From Pseudomonadota bacterium (GTDB taxonomy: Bacteria > Pseudomonadota > Gammaproteobacteria > Ga0077536): 64,000 bases of DNA. Shown here one piece after another: positions 16,901-26,095 of this stretch (position 1 is its first letter; the number at the start of each line of letters is the position of its first letter). A program made the translations under genes and the position numbers. The stretch lies in assembly GCA_018668255.1 (NCBI GenBank), contig JABISZ010000035.1, positions 62,001 to 126,000 of the forward strand, read 5' to 3'. The notes beneath the pieces are model-generated. The model was not told where the DNA came from and did not search any database. It saw only the letters and a program-made list of their open reading frames with translations.

Positions 16901-17385
16901 ATTAGAGCTTGCCACTTTGCCGCGGATCGCAGCATTGTTTCCTTACTTCCTGTGAGAAAAGCTAAACCAATATCACCACTTATACCTCCCGAAAGACAAA
17001 TAATTCCGGTAAGCTGAGAGATGGTTAGCCAATTTTCATGCACCATAGGAATCCCCCTATGCTGACCTTCTCGATATGCTCTCGTTAATAAAATACTTAA
17101 GTTTTTATAACCCAAATTATTTTGGCACAGGAAAACAATTTTATATGGCTTACCCGTGTTCTCAGAATCAACCACCCATAGATCAGCACCTATTATAGGT
17201 TTAATGCCCGCTGACATCGCAGATCTAAAAAACTTGGAACTACCAAATACATTCGATTGATCAGTTAGCGCAATCGCAGCCGTTCCATTTTGCGTGCAAT
17301 GAGAAATGAGCTCTGGAATCCTTACTAACCCATCGACTAAAGAATATTCGCTATGGAGATGGAGGTGGACAAATTTGGGTGACAT
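13918..17385 (-). CDS. dnaE: DNA polymerase III alpha subunit
   Basis: Catalytic subunit of the replicative polymerase, 1155 residues (E. coli 1160). Domain order is an N-terminal PHP domain (HLHSEYSLVDG), the palm with catalytic aspartates in MPDFDIDFC near residue 400, fingers including the GPGRGSGAGSLAAF loop, the helix-hairpin-helix region and a C-terminal OB fold (IAGLINSVRLIKTRRGRMAIVLLDD) with a tau-binding tail. It follows rnhB with only a 1-base gap and precedes accA, as in E. coli. Nothing unusual. Confidence 0.98.
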   Translation of the reverse strand: MSPKFVHLHLHSEYSLVDGLVRIPELISHCTQNGTAAIALTDQSNVFGSSKFFRSAMSAGIKPIIGADLWVVDSENTGKPYKIVFLCQNNLGYKNLSILLTRAYREGQHRGIPMVHENWLTISQLTGIICLSGGISGDIGLAFLTGSKETMLRSAAKWQALIGERYYLEVFRTGRLQEEAYLQEVASVAEHLAIPLVATNDVRFRNADDYEVHEARVCIQQGRMLSDPRRPKLYSAEQYLRTEEEMIMLFEDVPSAVSNTVNIALQCNLEFDFKTYHLPEYPIPEGGNVDDLLKHKTHEGLSSRFDTKAVKADASDSSIVTQYSHRLDRELSVIGEMGFSGYFLIVSDFIEWAKLNDIPVGPGRGSGAGSLAAFALGITELDPIEYDLLFERFLNPERVSMPDFDIDFCMERRDEVIDYVSQKYGREKVSQIITYGKMAAKGVLRDVGRILGFPYGFIDQLAKLIPFELEMTLEKALIEEPVLSTRYASEDDVRSVFDLAQKLEGLARNAGKHAGGVVIAPTDLTDFMPLYCEEGSESVVSQFDMNDIEAIGLVKFDFLGLRTLTIIDWALKDINAVLEKNKQEKIVILRIPLDDKETFEMVQSGETTAVFQLESKGMQDLIRRLQPDKFDDLIALVALFRPGPLQSGMVDDFIERKHGRAAVKYLHPALEPILNVTNGVILYQEQVMEIAQVLAGYTLGAADLLRRAMGKKKVEEMAFQRESFLAGSAHNEVDKKDSTAIFDLMEKFAGYGFNKSHSAAYALLAYQTAWLKTHHAAAFMAAVLSADMDTTDKVVRIIEECRKMDLEVISPDVNCCIFRFTVKDTKTILYGLGAIKGLGESIISSIVLERANQGPYRDLMSLCRRNYSNRINRKALEVLIKSGALDGFDVPRHLLMEDIDRVLKATDQAARDTSSGQNDLFGVAHLSTEKNDASLSGIIAKTESLEWSKETILKYEKETLGLYLSGHPINRYREEFDRFPVCELALLSSGNKMIAGLINSVRLIKTRRGRMAIVLLDDGSARVEVVVYNEIYEENINKLSVDRIVVVDASCGEDKYSGEFRIEAVGIRSIDETRNKLATGLVLSVTNEMIDKELLEELGDILTNESGLIPVFFEYTSDEAKTRLNLPEKWSVCLNDELLDKLNSTVGVCDVNVEY

Positions 17386-17386
17386 T

Positions 17387-17986
17387 TTAATTGTCCTCTA
17401 AACATGCAAACTTATGCAGCGGTTTAAAAGACATTCGATGTTCTGAGGATGGACCGTAAGTCTCGATAGCTAACTTATGAGCAACAGTTGGATAGCCCTT
17501 GTGTTGCGCAAACCCATAGCGTGGATACTTTGCATCTAATTCTCGCATGATTCGATCGCGCGTTACTTTAGCAATAATGGAGGCTGCGCCAATTGCGTCT
17601 ATCAAGGAGTCGCCTTTTATAATGCTTTGCGACAAAAAAGGCGTTTTAGGACAAAATTTTCCATCTACAAGTATTTGGGATGGGTCAAAACCCATATTAA
17701 CTACAGCTCGTTGCATGGCCAAAAGCGTTGCCACATGTATGTTGAGAGCGTCAACCTCCTTCACTGAAGCCATACCAATACCCACAGCTTTGGCAGAGGC
17801 CCGTATCTTTACATATAAGCGTTCCCTCTCCGATTCACTTATTGTCTTTGAATCGCCTATACCTTTAATTGAATTAGGTCCCAACACTACGCTAGCAGCT
17901 ACCACCGGCCCTGCCAGGGGTCCTCTACCTGCTTCATCGACTCCTGCAGTGTCATCATCCACTTGCCATGGGAGTTCAGCAACCAT
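17387..17986 (-). CDS. rnhB: Ribonuclease HII
   Basis: Removes RNA from RNA/DNA hybrids and starts repair of misincorporated ribonucleotides. The 199-residue protein shows the active-site motif GVDEAGRGPLAGPV with Asp17 and Glu18, a third acidic residue in ILVDGKF near 105-108 and DAIGAASIIAKVTRD near 130-144, plus the family's HKGYPT. Its start overlaps the end of lpxB by 11 bases and it is followed directly by dnaE, the standard order. Confidence 0.97.
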   Translation of the reverse strand: MVAELPWQVDDDTAGVDEAGRGPLAGPVVAASVVLGPNSIKGIGDSKTISESERERLYVKIRASAKAVGIGMASVKEVDALNIHVATLLAMQRAVVNMGFDPSQILVDGKFCPKTPFLSQSIIKGDSLIDAIGAASIIAKVTRDRIMRELDAKYPRYGFAQHKGYPTVAHKLAIETYGPSSEHRMSFKPLHKFACLEDN

Positions 17987-19115
17987 TTTTTATAAGCTGA
18001 GAAACGATCTCTGCAGCATTCTCAGAATTGTTAATTAGTGAACGGTGAATAATTTCTGCAGAACGGGAGAAAGCTTCTATATTTTTATTATCTTCAAGGT
18101 AATACAAAACAGTTCGAGAAAGGTTTTCAGTCGTCATCTCGGATTGAATATACTCAGGAACCAGATCACTATCCGAAAGGATGTTAGGCAAAGCAATTTT
18201 CTCGACGGTGATCATTTTTTTTAAAAAATAATAGCTAACTGGTGACGTCCGATACCCTACAACCATGGGGGTACGGCATAGCAAGGCTTCAAGCGTCACA
18301 GTTCCAGATGCGACAATCGCAGCGTCAGCAGCAGTCAACAATTCACGGGAGTTCCTTACATAGACGCCAAAGCCCTGCCCTCGGCAAGCTACCTCTACGA
18401 GTTTTCTGTGATCATCATTAACAACGCCTATAACAACCTGCACCGACTCCTTAGCCCTCGCCACGATTCTAGCTGCATCAATAAAGACGGGTAAATGTCT
18501 AGCAATCTCTTGCGACCGACTTCCTGGCATTATAGCTAACACCGACTTACTTTCGTCTAGTCCCAATACTTGCTTAGACACCAGCTTTCGAGGGTGGAGC
18601 GGCAGCTGTTTTGCCAATGGATGTCCAACAAAATTAGTGTTTATTCCATGCTTAAGAAAAAATGCTCGTTCAAAGGGGAAAACAGCTAACAATCTATCAA
18701 TTGATTTCTTTAATTTTCGAGTACGATATTCTCTCCATGCCCATATCTGAGGGCAGACGTAATGAACTACAGGGACACCTTTAGTTTTTAATTTCTTTTC
18801 GATGTAGAAATTAAAATCAGGGACATCTATCCCGATAAAAACGTCTGGTGGATTATCAACAAAGGAAGTTACCAGTCTATCCCTCAATTTAGACAACCGC
18901 GGCCAGTTACGTACCACTTCGACTAATCCCATGACAGATAGCTCGGAAATATTTGCTTCCGCTACGCATCCATTTCTCAACATTTCCGGACCCGCCATCC
19001 CTCGAAAAGTTGCGTGTGGATAAATGGACTTAATATCAGCTATCAACGCAGCTCCTAGTCGATCTCCCGACTCCTCACCGGCTACGATTCCAATTGAAAG
19101 GATTTGCGTGTTCAT
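17976..19115 (-). CDS. lpxB: Lipid-A-disaccharide synthase
   Basis: Joins lipid X and UDP-diacyl-glucosamine to form the lipid A disaccharide at the inner membrane. The 379-residue protein has the N-terminal GEESGDRLGA motif, FIGIDVPDFNFYIEKKLK, the YVCPQIWAWR segment and the C-terminal glycosyltransferase stretch with VASGTVTLEALL and PMVVGYR. Length and motifs are normal. It sits between lpxA (52 bases upstream) and rnhB (overlapping). Confidence 0.97.
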   Translation of the reverse strand: MNTQILSIGIVAGEESGDRLGAALIADIKSIYPHATFRGMAGPEMLRNGCVAEANISELSVMGLVEVVRNWPRLSKLRDRLVTSFVDNPPDVFIGIDVPDFNFYIEKKLKTKGVPVVHYVCPQIWAWREYRTRKLKKSIDRLLAVFPFERAFFLKHGINTNFVGHPLAKQLPLHPRKLVSKQVLGLDESKSVLAIMPGSRSQEIARHLPVFIDAARIVARAKESVQVVIGVVNDDHRKLVEVACRGQGFGVYVRNSRELLTAADAAIVASGTVTLEALLCRTPMVVGYRTSPVSYYFLKKMITVEKIALPNILSDSDLVPEYIQSEMTTENLSRTVLYYLEDNKNIEAFSRSAEIIHRSLINNSENAAEIVSQLIKNGC

Positions 19116-19167
19116 TCCTCTCAGTCTCTGGCTCTAACGGATTAACTAAGACAAACGTGGTTATGTT

Positions 19168-19941
19168 TCAACGAACGATTCCTCGAGTCGACTCCAACAC
19201 GAACCTGTGGATTTTTGCAATTACTGGACTTGCTACCTCTTTCTCTAATTCGACCAACGCGCTGCTAGTAGTCAGACTGCGACGATACATAATCCGATAG
19301 CATCTTTTTACGGATTCGATATCCACTTGCTCAAAACCTCTTCTCTTCATACCAACTTTGTTTATCCCACGTGCACGCGCGGTATTCCCCGAAACCATAA
19401 CAAACGGAGGTATGTCCTTTACAATAATAGTGGAAATTGCAGAAAAACTACTTTCGCCCAACCTACAGAATTGGTGAACACCAGTAAAGCCGCCGAGAAT
19501 AGCGTAATCATTTATTTCTACGTGTCCAGCAAGCGTAGAATTGTTCGCCATAATACAGTGGCTACCTATGAAACAGTCATGAGCAATATGACAGTAACCC
19601 ATTATCCAGTTATCTGATCCTACTTTAGTAACGCCACCTCCAAGTGCGGTGCCACGGTTAATACTGCAGTATTCGCGGATAGTGTTTCCATCGCCGATCT
19701 CTAATCGCGACTCCTGACCGTCTTCGTTATATTTCTTGTCTTGCGGGTCATCACCCACGCTACAGAACGAGTGGATAGTATTATTAGACCCGATAACGGT
19801 CGGGCCTTTTATATTACAATGCGAATGAATTTTCGTACCTTCTCCAACAATTACTCCCGGTCCAATATATGTCCAAGGGCCTATTTCGGCACCAGGTGCA
19901 ATAGACGCACTCGGATCAACTGACGCAAGCTTACTTATCAA
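19168..19941 (-). CDS. lpxA: UDP-N-acetylglucosamine acyltransferase
   Basis: First step of lipid A synthesis: moves a 3-hydroxyacyl chain from ACP to UDP-GlcNAc. The 257-residue protein is a left-handed parallel beta-helix built of hexapeptide repeats across residues 1-190 (for example [20 protein letters not shown]), contains the catalytic-His segment [10 protein letters not shown] and ends with a helical domain. Its start overlaps the fabZ stop by 4 bases (ATGA type), giving translational coupling. Order fabZ-lpxA-lpxB is conserved. Confidence 0.97.
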   Translation of the reverse strand: MISKLASVDPSASIAPGAEIGPWTYIGPGVIVGEGTKIHSHCNIKGPTVIGSNNTIHSFCSVGDDPQDKKYNEDGQESRLEIGDGNTIREYCSINRGTALGGGVTKVGSDNWIMGYCHIAHDCFIGSHCIMANNSTLAGHVEINDYAILGGFTGVHQFCRLGESSFSAISTIIVKDIPPFVMVSGNTARARGINKVGMKRRGFEQVDIESVKRCYRIMYRRSLTTSSALVELEKEVASPVIAKIHRFVLESTRGIVR

Positions 19942-20387
19942 CTGTCGGCTACTCTTTCCGTGGTCATCAGCTTAGCGGTGGCAACAAGATTACCGTCTAC
20001 CTTAGCAGTAACGTCGAACTTGTATACTCCCCGTAGCTGTTTTGTCAGCGTCGCCTCTAGAATTAACTGGTCTCCAGCCGTAACCGGCTTCTTAAACCGC
20101 GCTTTATCGATACCCACTAAATAGTAGACATTCCCCGTCTCACTTATCGCTTTATTGGAGTAAAAAGCCAACATGCCGGTAGCTTGAGCCATAGATTCCA
20201 ATATGAGCACACCGGGCATAATCGGATGGTCAGGAAAATGACCCTGAAAAAAGGGCTCGTTAATAGTGACGTTTTTAATTGCCTTAATTGACTCAAAAGG
20301 CTTGCACTCCAAAACTCTATCTATGAGTAGCATCGGATAACGATGAGGCAACGTTTTTAAAATTGACGTTATATCTAAATTTTCCAT
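19938..20387 (-). CDS. fabZ: 3-hydroxyacyl-ACP dehydratase
   Basis: Dehydrates 3-hydroxyacyl-ACP in fatty acid elongation and competes with LpxA for its substrate. The 149-residue hotdog-fold protein contains [13 protein letters not shown] and the active-site stretch [20 protein letters not shown] with the catalytic His and Glu. I prefer the ATG at 20387 ([14 protein letters not shown]) because family members begin there; a TTG at 20408 would add seven residues. Directly upstream, lpxD, which normally lies between skp and fabZ, is missing. Confidence 0.96.
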   Translation of the reverse strand: MENLDITSILKTLPHRYPMLLIDRVLECKPFESIKAIKNVTINEPFFQGHFPDHPIMPGVLILESMAQATGMLAFYSNKAISETGNVYYLVGIDKARFKKPVTAGDQLILEATLTKQLRGVYKFDVTAKVDGNLVATAKLMTTERVADS

Positions 20388-20532
20388 CAAGCACCTATTA
20401 ATAAGCAATCACGTTTCCAGCCTAACGGACAGCCCACCGACCTTGGCAGTGTCACGCGACAACTTTTCCCCTATAGCCATTGAAACCATTGACTGTCACG
20501 CAAGCTGGCGCCAGTCACGTGCAACAACTAAA
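20388..20532. other. Short gap at the expected position of lpxD
   Basis: Only 145 bases separate the skp stop from the fabZ start, where most gammaproteobacteria carry lpxD of about 1 kb. I found no recognisable lpxD remnant in any frame. A TGGCGCCA palindrome and repeated GTCACG/CGTGAC words lie at 20444-20520, perhaps a promoter or operator for fabZ. Confidence 0.6.
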
Positions 20533-21036
20533 TTATTTTTTTAAGAGCTCAATTACTAAGTTGGAGATATCTGCTTTCGAACTAGCATACGGTACATTCG
20601 CTAAAACAAGGTCGTAGCCATTTTCTTCAGCCACCGTAACTAGAGCTTCTCCTATGAGCTTTTGAACTTTCCCCATTTCTTCATTACGTCGGAAATTAAT
20701 ATCCTCTTGGAAAGTTGTCATGTCACGTTTTAACTCGCGAGTCTTGTTAGCAATGTCTCTGTTAATTCTTTCGCTTTCGCTTTCGCTCATAATAGCGCCA
20801 TCTTTAGCTAAGCGGTCTTGGAGTTCTTTTAAAGCTTGCTGTGCTGCTACTAAATCTCTATCTCGGGTGGCAAACTCTTTTTCGAGTATTTTCCTGGCCG
20901 CATCGGCTTGAGGAGCAGACTGAAGTATTTCATCCGGCTTGACGACCCCAATTTTTAGTTCCACTGCATAAACAGATTGTACTGCTAAGGATAATGCAAA
21001 TGCGGATATCAAAGACAACATAAATTTATTTTTCAC
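20533..21036 (-). CDS. skp: Periplasmic chaperone Skp/OmpH
   Basis: Holds unfolded outer-membrane proteins on their way to the BAM complex. The 167-residue protein has a signal peptide (to about residue 24, AVQSVYA), followed by KIGVVKPDEILQSAPQ and a long coiled coil (about 45-125) typical of the Skp tentacles, then the C-terminal beta segment YDLVLANVPYASSKADIS. The start is a GTG with GGAG 7 bases upstream. It lies 122 bases after bamA, as usual. Confidence 0.93.
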   Translation of the reverse strand: MKNKFMLSLISAFALSLAVQSVYAVELKIGVVKPDEILQSAPQADAARKILEKEFATRDRDLVAAQQALKELQDRLAKDGAIMSESESERINRDIANKTRELKRDMTTFQEDINFRRNEEMGKVQKLIGEALVTVAEENGYDLVLANVPYASSKADISNLVIELLKK

Positions 21037-21158
21037 CTGAACACTCCAAATAAGAATAGATAGCTAACAAAAAAGACGGTAGAGAACACTTTTCTCTGCA
21101 TGCACGTAATTGTGTCATATCTCGCCACGAAAGTGGAACCTCTAGCCCATTAATATAA

Positions 21159-23519
21159 TTAATACTGTGCACCAAAATTAAACTGAAACTTCTGAACTTC
21201 ATCGTACCACTTGTCTCTCAATGGGAATGCATAGCTTACAGCTAACATCCCAAATGGAGACATCCAGGAGGCAGAAACTCCAGTTGACATCCTCATGTCT
21301 GAGAACGAAAAGTTGTTGCTCATAGCCAATGGCTTCCCATCCGCACCTCGCACAAAATCACCTGTGTTTTCAACGAAACTATAACCACTGTCACTCCAGA
21401 CATTACCTGCATCAAGAAATCCAGAAAATCTTACAGACTTGAATTCTGCTAATGCCGGCACTGGAATCAAGACCTCAGCATTAAAGACTACGGTGGTATG
21501 TCCCCCCAACGCGCGGCCATATAAGTCCTGAGGCCCCAAGGAGTGCTCATCAAACCCACGCACGGTTCTAGGACCCCCAGCGTAAAAATTCTCAAAGAAA
21601 GGCAGCTGACTCGTCCCTCCATAGGCTTCACCATAACCAACATGCGCCTTAAGAAGGCCGGTAAAACCTTTTCCTAAAGGACTGTATATCCTTCCATCAT
21701 ATTCCATTTTCCAATATTTAAGATCCCCTCCTGGTAAAGCGGCAATCGCCTGTATACGTTGCAACACGCCTCTATCCGGAAAGATACCATCATTACGAGT
21801 ATCGTAAGAATAAGACGTATTAAATTTTATACTGTTGTACTTATTCCCTTCTTGTCTCATGAAAGTAGCGATTATTGGATCGAGTAAGTTAGGAGCCGTA
21901 TTAATTTCCGTTTGTTCAAAAGAAAGGCCAGTCATTATGTGATTATGTTCCGTGATCGGTAGCCCAAGCTTCACTCCCAATGAAATGCTTTCAGTTTCAT
22001 ACCTTGAAACTCGACGACGACCAGCATCGCTCTTGCTGTACATGACATCGAATCCTCTAGCAACTCCATCTTCAGTCCAGAAAGGATCCATGTACCCTAG
22101 TCGGAATGTCTTTTGAATATCACTGTTATTAAAGGCGAAATTAACGCTCTTTCCGCTTCCTAGAAAATTGTTCTGATTGACATTGGTATTCACAATAAAC
22201 CCAGCCGACTGGGAAAATCCAAAGCCCAGCATTAGATTGCCCGAAGGCCTCTCTACTACTGTAAAGTTAACATCTACTTGGTCAGGAGTGCCCTCGACTG
22301 CAGGCGTTTCAACCGCGACATCCTCAAAATAACCGAGTCTTCTGAGACGGGTCTTACTCCGTTCAATTTTTTTCGTCGAGATCCAGCCACCTTCTAACTG
22401 TCTCATCTCCCTTCTCATAACTTCGTCACGTGTCTTTACATTTCCAAAAAAGTTCACACGTCTCACGTAGGTGCGCTGACCGGGATCCACAAAGTAAGTA
22501 ATGTCGACTGTACCCGTGTCTTCGTTAATTTGAGGTATTGCGTTACAGTTCGCAAAAGCATAGCCTTCATTCCCAAGCCTATCAGTCACATTCTTACTGG
22601 TAGCCGTCAACGCCTTGCGAGAAAAAACCATTCCTTTACGGGTAAATACCCATCTAAACAACTGTTCGGGGGCTACAATCAAGGTTCCCGAAAGTTTCAC
22701 ATCACCTATTAAATATCTTTCTCCTTCATCGACATTAATAGTGATATATACATCTGATTTATCTGGCGTTATGGATACTTGCGTTGAGTCTATTGAAAAA
22801 TTGATGAACCCAGTATCCAAATACAATGAACGTAAAGTCTCGAGATCCCCTGAAAGTTTCGACTTAGAATACTGATCGTCTTTTCTAAACCAACTAAGCA
22901 TATTTGTAGTATTTAGCTTGAACAGCTCCTTGAGCTGCTCCGTTTCAAATGATTTGTTTCCGATTATGTTGATTTGTTTGATTTTAGCTGATGGGCCCTC
23001 AGAAATATTGAAGTGAATAGCGACGGCTTCGTCTCCTGTAGGTATTACTTCTGTATCTAGTTTTACAGCATATTTCCCATTCGCGAAATACTGTCGCTTA
23101 AGCTCTTGTATAACTTTATCTAATTTGGCGTCATTAAAGACCTCCCCTTCGGCAAACCCTGCCTCTTTGAGACCTTTTTCGAGATCTTCAGTCTTAATCG
23201 CGCTGTTACCCTCAAAAACCAGCGCAGCTATCGTTTCACGTTCTATAATCGTTACTACCAAGACATCTCCGTCTCTATCTAACCTGACATCTTTGAACAG
23301 TCCTGTCTTATAGAGTGCACGTATAGCATCCCGCGCTCGTCGCTCATCAACGGTATCACCTATAGCAATTGGTAATTTATTGAAGATCGCACCTGCTGAT
23401 ATTCGATCGAGCCCCTCCACGCGAATATCATCAACCACAAATGTCTCAACCGCTAATGCGCTTGCCATACTGAGTGTTAACAGAAGCCCTAAAATGTTTC
23501 GGGATATTCTAAATCGCAT
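21159..23519 (-). CDS. bamA: Outer membrane protein assembly factor BamA
   Basis: Core of the machine that folds beta-barrels into the outer membrane. The 786-residue protein has a signal peptide (about 1-23), five POTRA domains to about residue 420 (first: FVVDDIRVEGLDRISAGAIF) and a 16-strand barrel ending in the aromatic QFNFGAQY, with the VRGF motif (GPRTVRGFDEHSLGP) of the lid-lock region. Length is usual. It lies between rseP and skp in the conserved order. Confidence 0.97.
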   Translation of the reverse strand: MRFRISRNILGLLLTLSMASALAVETFVVDDIRVEGLDRISAGAIFNKLPIAIGDTVDERRARDAIRALYKTGLFKDVRLDRDGDVLVVTIIERETIAALVFEGNSAIKTEDLEKGLKEAGFAEGEVFNDAKLDKVIQELKRQYFANGKYAVKLDTEVIPTGDEAVAIHFNISEGPSAKIKQINIIGNKSFETEQLKELFKLNTTNMLSWFRKDDQYSKSKLSGDLETLRSLYLDTGFINFSIDSTQVSITPDKSDVYITINVDEGERYLIGDVKLSGTLIVAPEQLFRWVFTRKGMVFSRKALTATSKNVTDRLGNEGYAFANCNAIPQINEDTGTVDITYFVDPGQRTYVRRVNFFGNVKTRDEVMRREMRQLEGGWISTKKIERSKTRLRRLGYFEDVAVETPAVEGTPDQVDVNFTVVERPSGNLMLGFGFSQSAGFIVNTNVNQNNFLGSGKSVNFAFNNSDIQKTFRLGYMDPFWTEDGVARGFDVMYSKSDAGRRRVSRYETESISLGVKLGLPITEHNHIMTGLSFEQTEINTAPNLLDPIIATFMRQEGNKYNSIKFNTSYSYDTRNDGIFPDRGVLQRIQAIAALPGGDLKYWKMEYDGRIYSPLGKGFTGLLKAHVGYGEAYGGTSQLPFFENFYAGGPRTVRGFDEHSLGPQDLYGRALGGHTTVVFNAEVLIPVPALAEFKSVRFSGFLDAGNVWSDSGYSFVENTGDFVRGADGKPLAMSNNFSFSDMRMSTGVSASWMSPFGMLAVSYAFPLRDKWYDEVQKFQFNFGAQY

Positions 23520-23558
23520 AATATTTTTTCTTACTTTTTATCTTGTACCCATCAACAA

Positions 23559-24917
23559 TTATTGAAGCCGCACGAGATCGTTATAAAATGCAGTCCCCAT
23601 CAGTGCGATTAGTAAAACAAAACCAATCTGCTGCCCTATTCCCTGAACACGCACCGATACAGGTCGCCTACTTACAAATTCTATCAGGTAGTAGAGCAAG
23701 TGTCCCCCATCAAGCATCGGTATTGGCAAAAGATTTAAAATTCCTAAACTAATGCTTATCAATGCCAAAAACTCTAAAAAGCGGGCGAGCCCCATCCCCG
23801 CTGATTGGCCGGCATATTGTGCGATTGAAACAGGGCCACTTAGGTTTTTTGGCGAGATCTCTCCTGAAAGCATTTTGCCTATGAAACTGAGAGTCATTGT
23901 CGACATTGTCCAAGTACGTTCAATAGCTTGAGGAAATGCAGCTAAAATACTGAAATGCTCTTTCGACATAGGCGCATACTCAAAATTTTCAGGAATTCTA
24001 GCTTGTGCACCGATTTTACCGACCATCACTCCGCCTTCTTCAACGGCATGCGGCCTAAGGATAAGTGTTCGGGTGCTTTCACCTCGCCCAATATTAATGC
24101 GCAAATCCATATCTGCTCCCGAACGCACAATATCGACCCACTGCGTCCACGACTTCACAGGAACATCGTTCGAATCCAAGATTTCATCGCCTGGACGCAA
24201 TCCTGCTACTTCCGCAGCGCCTCCCACGATTACTTTATCAATCACGGGAGGTAGTACAGAATGTTTTATCGTCACTCCCATTGTAGTAAGTAGGTTTTTT
24301 TCCGCCAGGTCATCAAAAATTACCGATGAAAAGTCAAAGGACGAAGAACGCTTCAACCCATTTTCATTGGTATATGTAAAAGGAACATTTCTTTTGTCAA
24401 CAATTCCAGTAATTGATCTTTTAAGGACACCATCCCAAGTGTTCACTTTATGGCCATCAATCGAATCTATAACGTCGTTTGATTCCAATCCAGCCCTAAA
24501 AGCGATTGAGTTCGCGTCTACAGAGCCAACAATAGAACTTATCCCTGACGCTCCGACAACTAACATAGCCCAGTAAGCTATAACCGCAAATACGATATTA
24601 ATGAATGGCCCTGCTCCCACGATAATTGTCCTTTGCAGTAGAGATTTCCGATTGAAGGCTCGCTCTTTCTCACAATCCTCCACAACACCCTCTGCTTCGT
24701 CTAGCATGCGAACAAAGCCACCAAGTGGAACTAAAGCTATGGAAAAAATAGTCTCCCCGACTTTTTTCTCCAGCACTACAGGACCAAAACCAAAAGAAAA
24801 TCTGAGGACCTTAACACCTGCCCAACGAGCGGCACCGTAGTGCCCGAGTTCATGGACACCAACTAGTAATCCTAGAGCAAGAAGAAAAAACATCCCTGAA
24901 AACAGAATTTCGTTCAT
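23559..24917 (-). CDS. rseP: Site-2 zinc metalloprotease RseP
   Basis: Intramembrane protease that cuts the anti-sigma factor RseA and leftover signal peptides. The 452-residue protein has the zinc motif HELGH at residues 22-26 in the first TM segment, two PDZ domains in the middle (for example around AGLRPGDEILDSNDVPVKSW) and the second active-site motif PIPMLDGGHL in a late TM helix near residue 400. Its ATG overlaps the dxr stop by 4 bases. rseA and rpoE are not in the window. Confidence 0.96.
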   Translation of the reverse strand: MNEILFSGMFFLLALGLLVGVHELGHYGAARWAGVKVLRFSFGFGPVVLEKKVGETIFSIALVPLGGFVRMLDEAEGVVEDCEKERAFNRKSLLQRTIIVGAGPFINIVFAVIAYWAMLVVGASGISSIVGSVDANSIAFRAGLESNDVIDSIDGHKVNTWDGVLKRSITGIVDKRNVPFTYTNENGLKRSSSFDFSSVIFDDLAEKNLLTTMGVTIKHSVLPPVIDKVIVGGAAEVAGLRPGDEILDSNDVPVKSWTQWVDIVRSGADMDLRINIGRGESTRTLILRPHAVEEGGVMVGKIGAQARIPENFEYAPMSKEHFSILAAFPQAIERTWTMSTMTLSFIGKMLSGEISPKNLSGPVSIAQYAGQSAGMGLARFLEFLALISISLGILNLLPIPMLDGGHLLYYLIEFVSRRPVSVRVQGIGQQIGFVLLIALMGTAFYNDLVRLQ

Positions 24918-26095
24918 GTTGCTCCATCCATAATTGAACCGACAAGCATCTGACGGGTCAGCTGGTCTGCATCCAAAATTTTCTCTAAAGAATCAGCTTC
25001 CACTATTGAGGCATTTGATAGTGCTTTTTCAATGAACGAAGGAATATCAACAAATGATATTTTATTGTCTAAGAATGCAGCCACCGCCACTTCATTTGCC
25101 GCATTCATCACTGCCGGAGCAGTCCCTCCTCTCAAAAATGCATCTCGCGCAAGATTTAAGCAAGGGAAATTAACATTATCAGGTTTCTGAAAATCGAGTT
25201 GACTCACCGCAAATAAATCGAGATTTCCAACTCCCGATCGCACTCGTTCAGGCCAACCTAAGCTATATGCTATTGGTGTCCTCATGTCTGGCTGCCCCAT
25301 CTGAGCGATTACCGAGCCGTCAATGTACTGGACCATAGAATGAATTACGCTCTGAGGATGTACAACCACATTCACATTCTCCGGAGAAACTCCGAAAAGC
25401 CAGCACGCTTCAATTACTTCTAACCCTTTATTCATCATAGTGGCAGAGTCAACTGAGATCTTTTTGCCCATATCCCAATTTGGATGAGCACATGCTTCGT
25501 CTGGCGTTACTAGACTTAGCTTCTCTTTGCTATAACCTCTAAACGGTCCTCCAGAGGCCGTGAGTAACAAGGACTCCACCCCGTGTCTAACAACCTGTCC
25601 AGCATCATTTTTTGGAAGACATTGAAAGATTGCATTATGTTCACTATCTATCGGAAGTAAATCGGCACCTGAAGCCGCCACTGCATCCATAAAGAGCTGT
25701 CCAGACATAACTAATGCTTCTTTATTGGCGAGAAGCACACGCTTTCCAGTTTTTGCCGCTGCTAAGGACGAGAGGAGTCCGGCAGCTCCAACAATCCCAG
25801 CCATCACATAGTCAGTCCGGCTATCTGCTGAAACAAACTCAAGAGCTTCAGGACCGGCCAGCACCAAGGTATCTGGCCGCTCATTTTTGAGACGTTTGCG
25901 CAGTGAGTCAGCAGCTTCTTCATCGGCCATAACAGCGTAGTCTGGCTGCCAAGTGAGACATTGAGAGTACATCAGGTCAACATTGAAGTTAGCCGTTAGC
26001 GCAAAGATGTGAAATTTGTCTGCCATTCGAGTAACGACATCCAGCGTATTAGCACCGATTGTCCCCGTTGACCCTAGGATTGTTAAGTTAATCAT
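24914..26095 (-). CDS. dxr: 1-deoxy-D-xylulose 5-phosphate reductoisomerase
   Basis: First committed step of the MEP isoprenoid pathway. The protein has the NADPH-binding GSTGTIGANTLDV at its N-terminus, LLANKEALVMSG, the metal/substrate stretch LPIDSEHNAIFQ and TASGGPFRGY, MNKGLEVIEACWLFG. I choose the ATG at 26095 (393 residues): GGAG lies 8 bases upstream, the reading frame matches the family and the start overlaps the cdsA stop by 4 bases. A longer frame to 26125 adds ten unneeded residues. Confidence 0.97.
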   Translation of the reverse strand: MINLTILGSTGTIGANTLDVVTRMADKFHIFALTANFNVDLMYSQCLTWQPDYAVMADEEAADSLRKRLKNERPDTLVLAGPEALEFVSADSRTDYVMAGIVGAAGLLSSLAAAKTGKRVLLANKEALVMSGQLFMDAVAASGADLLPIDSEHNAIFQCLPKNDAGQVVRHGVESLLLTASGGPFRGYSKEKLSLVTPDEACAHPNWDMGKKISVDSATMMNKGLEVIEACWLFGVSPENVNVVVHPQSVIHSMVQYIDGSVIAQMGQPDMRTPIAYSLGWPERVRSGVGNLDLFAVSQLDFQKPDNVNFPCLNLARDAFLRGGTAPAVMNAANEVAVAAFLDNKISFVDIPSFIEKALSNASIVEADSLEKILDADQLTRQMLVGSIMDGAT

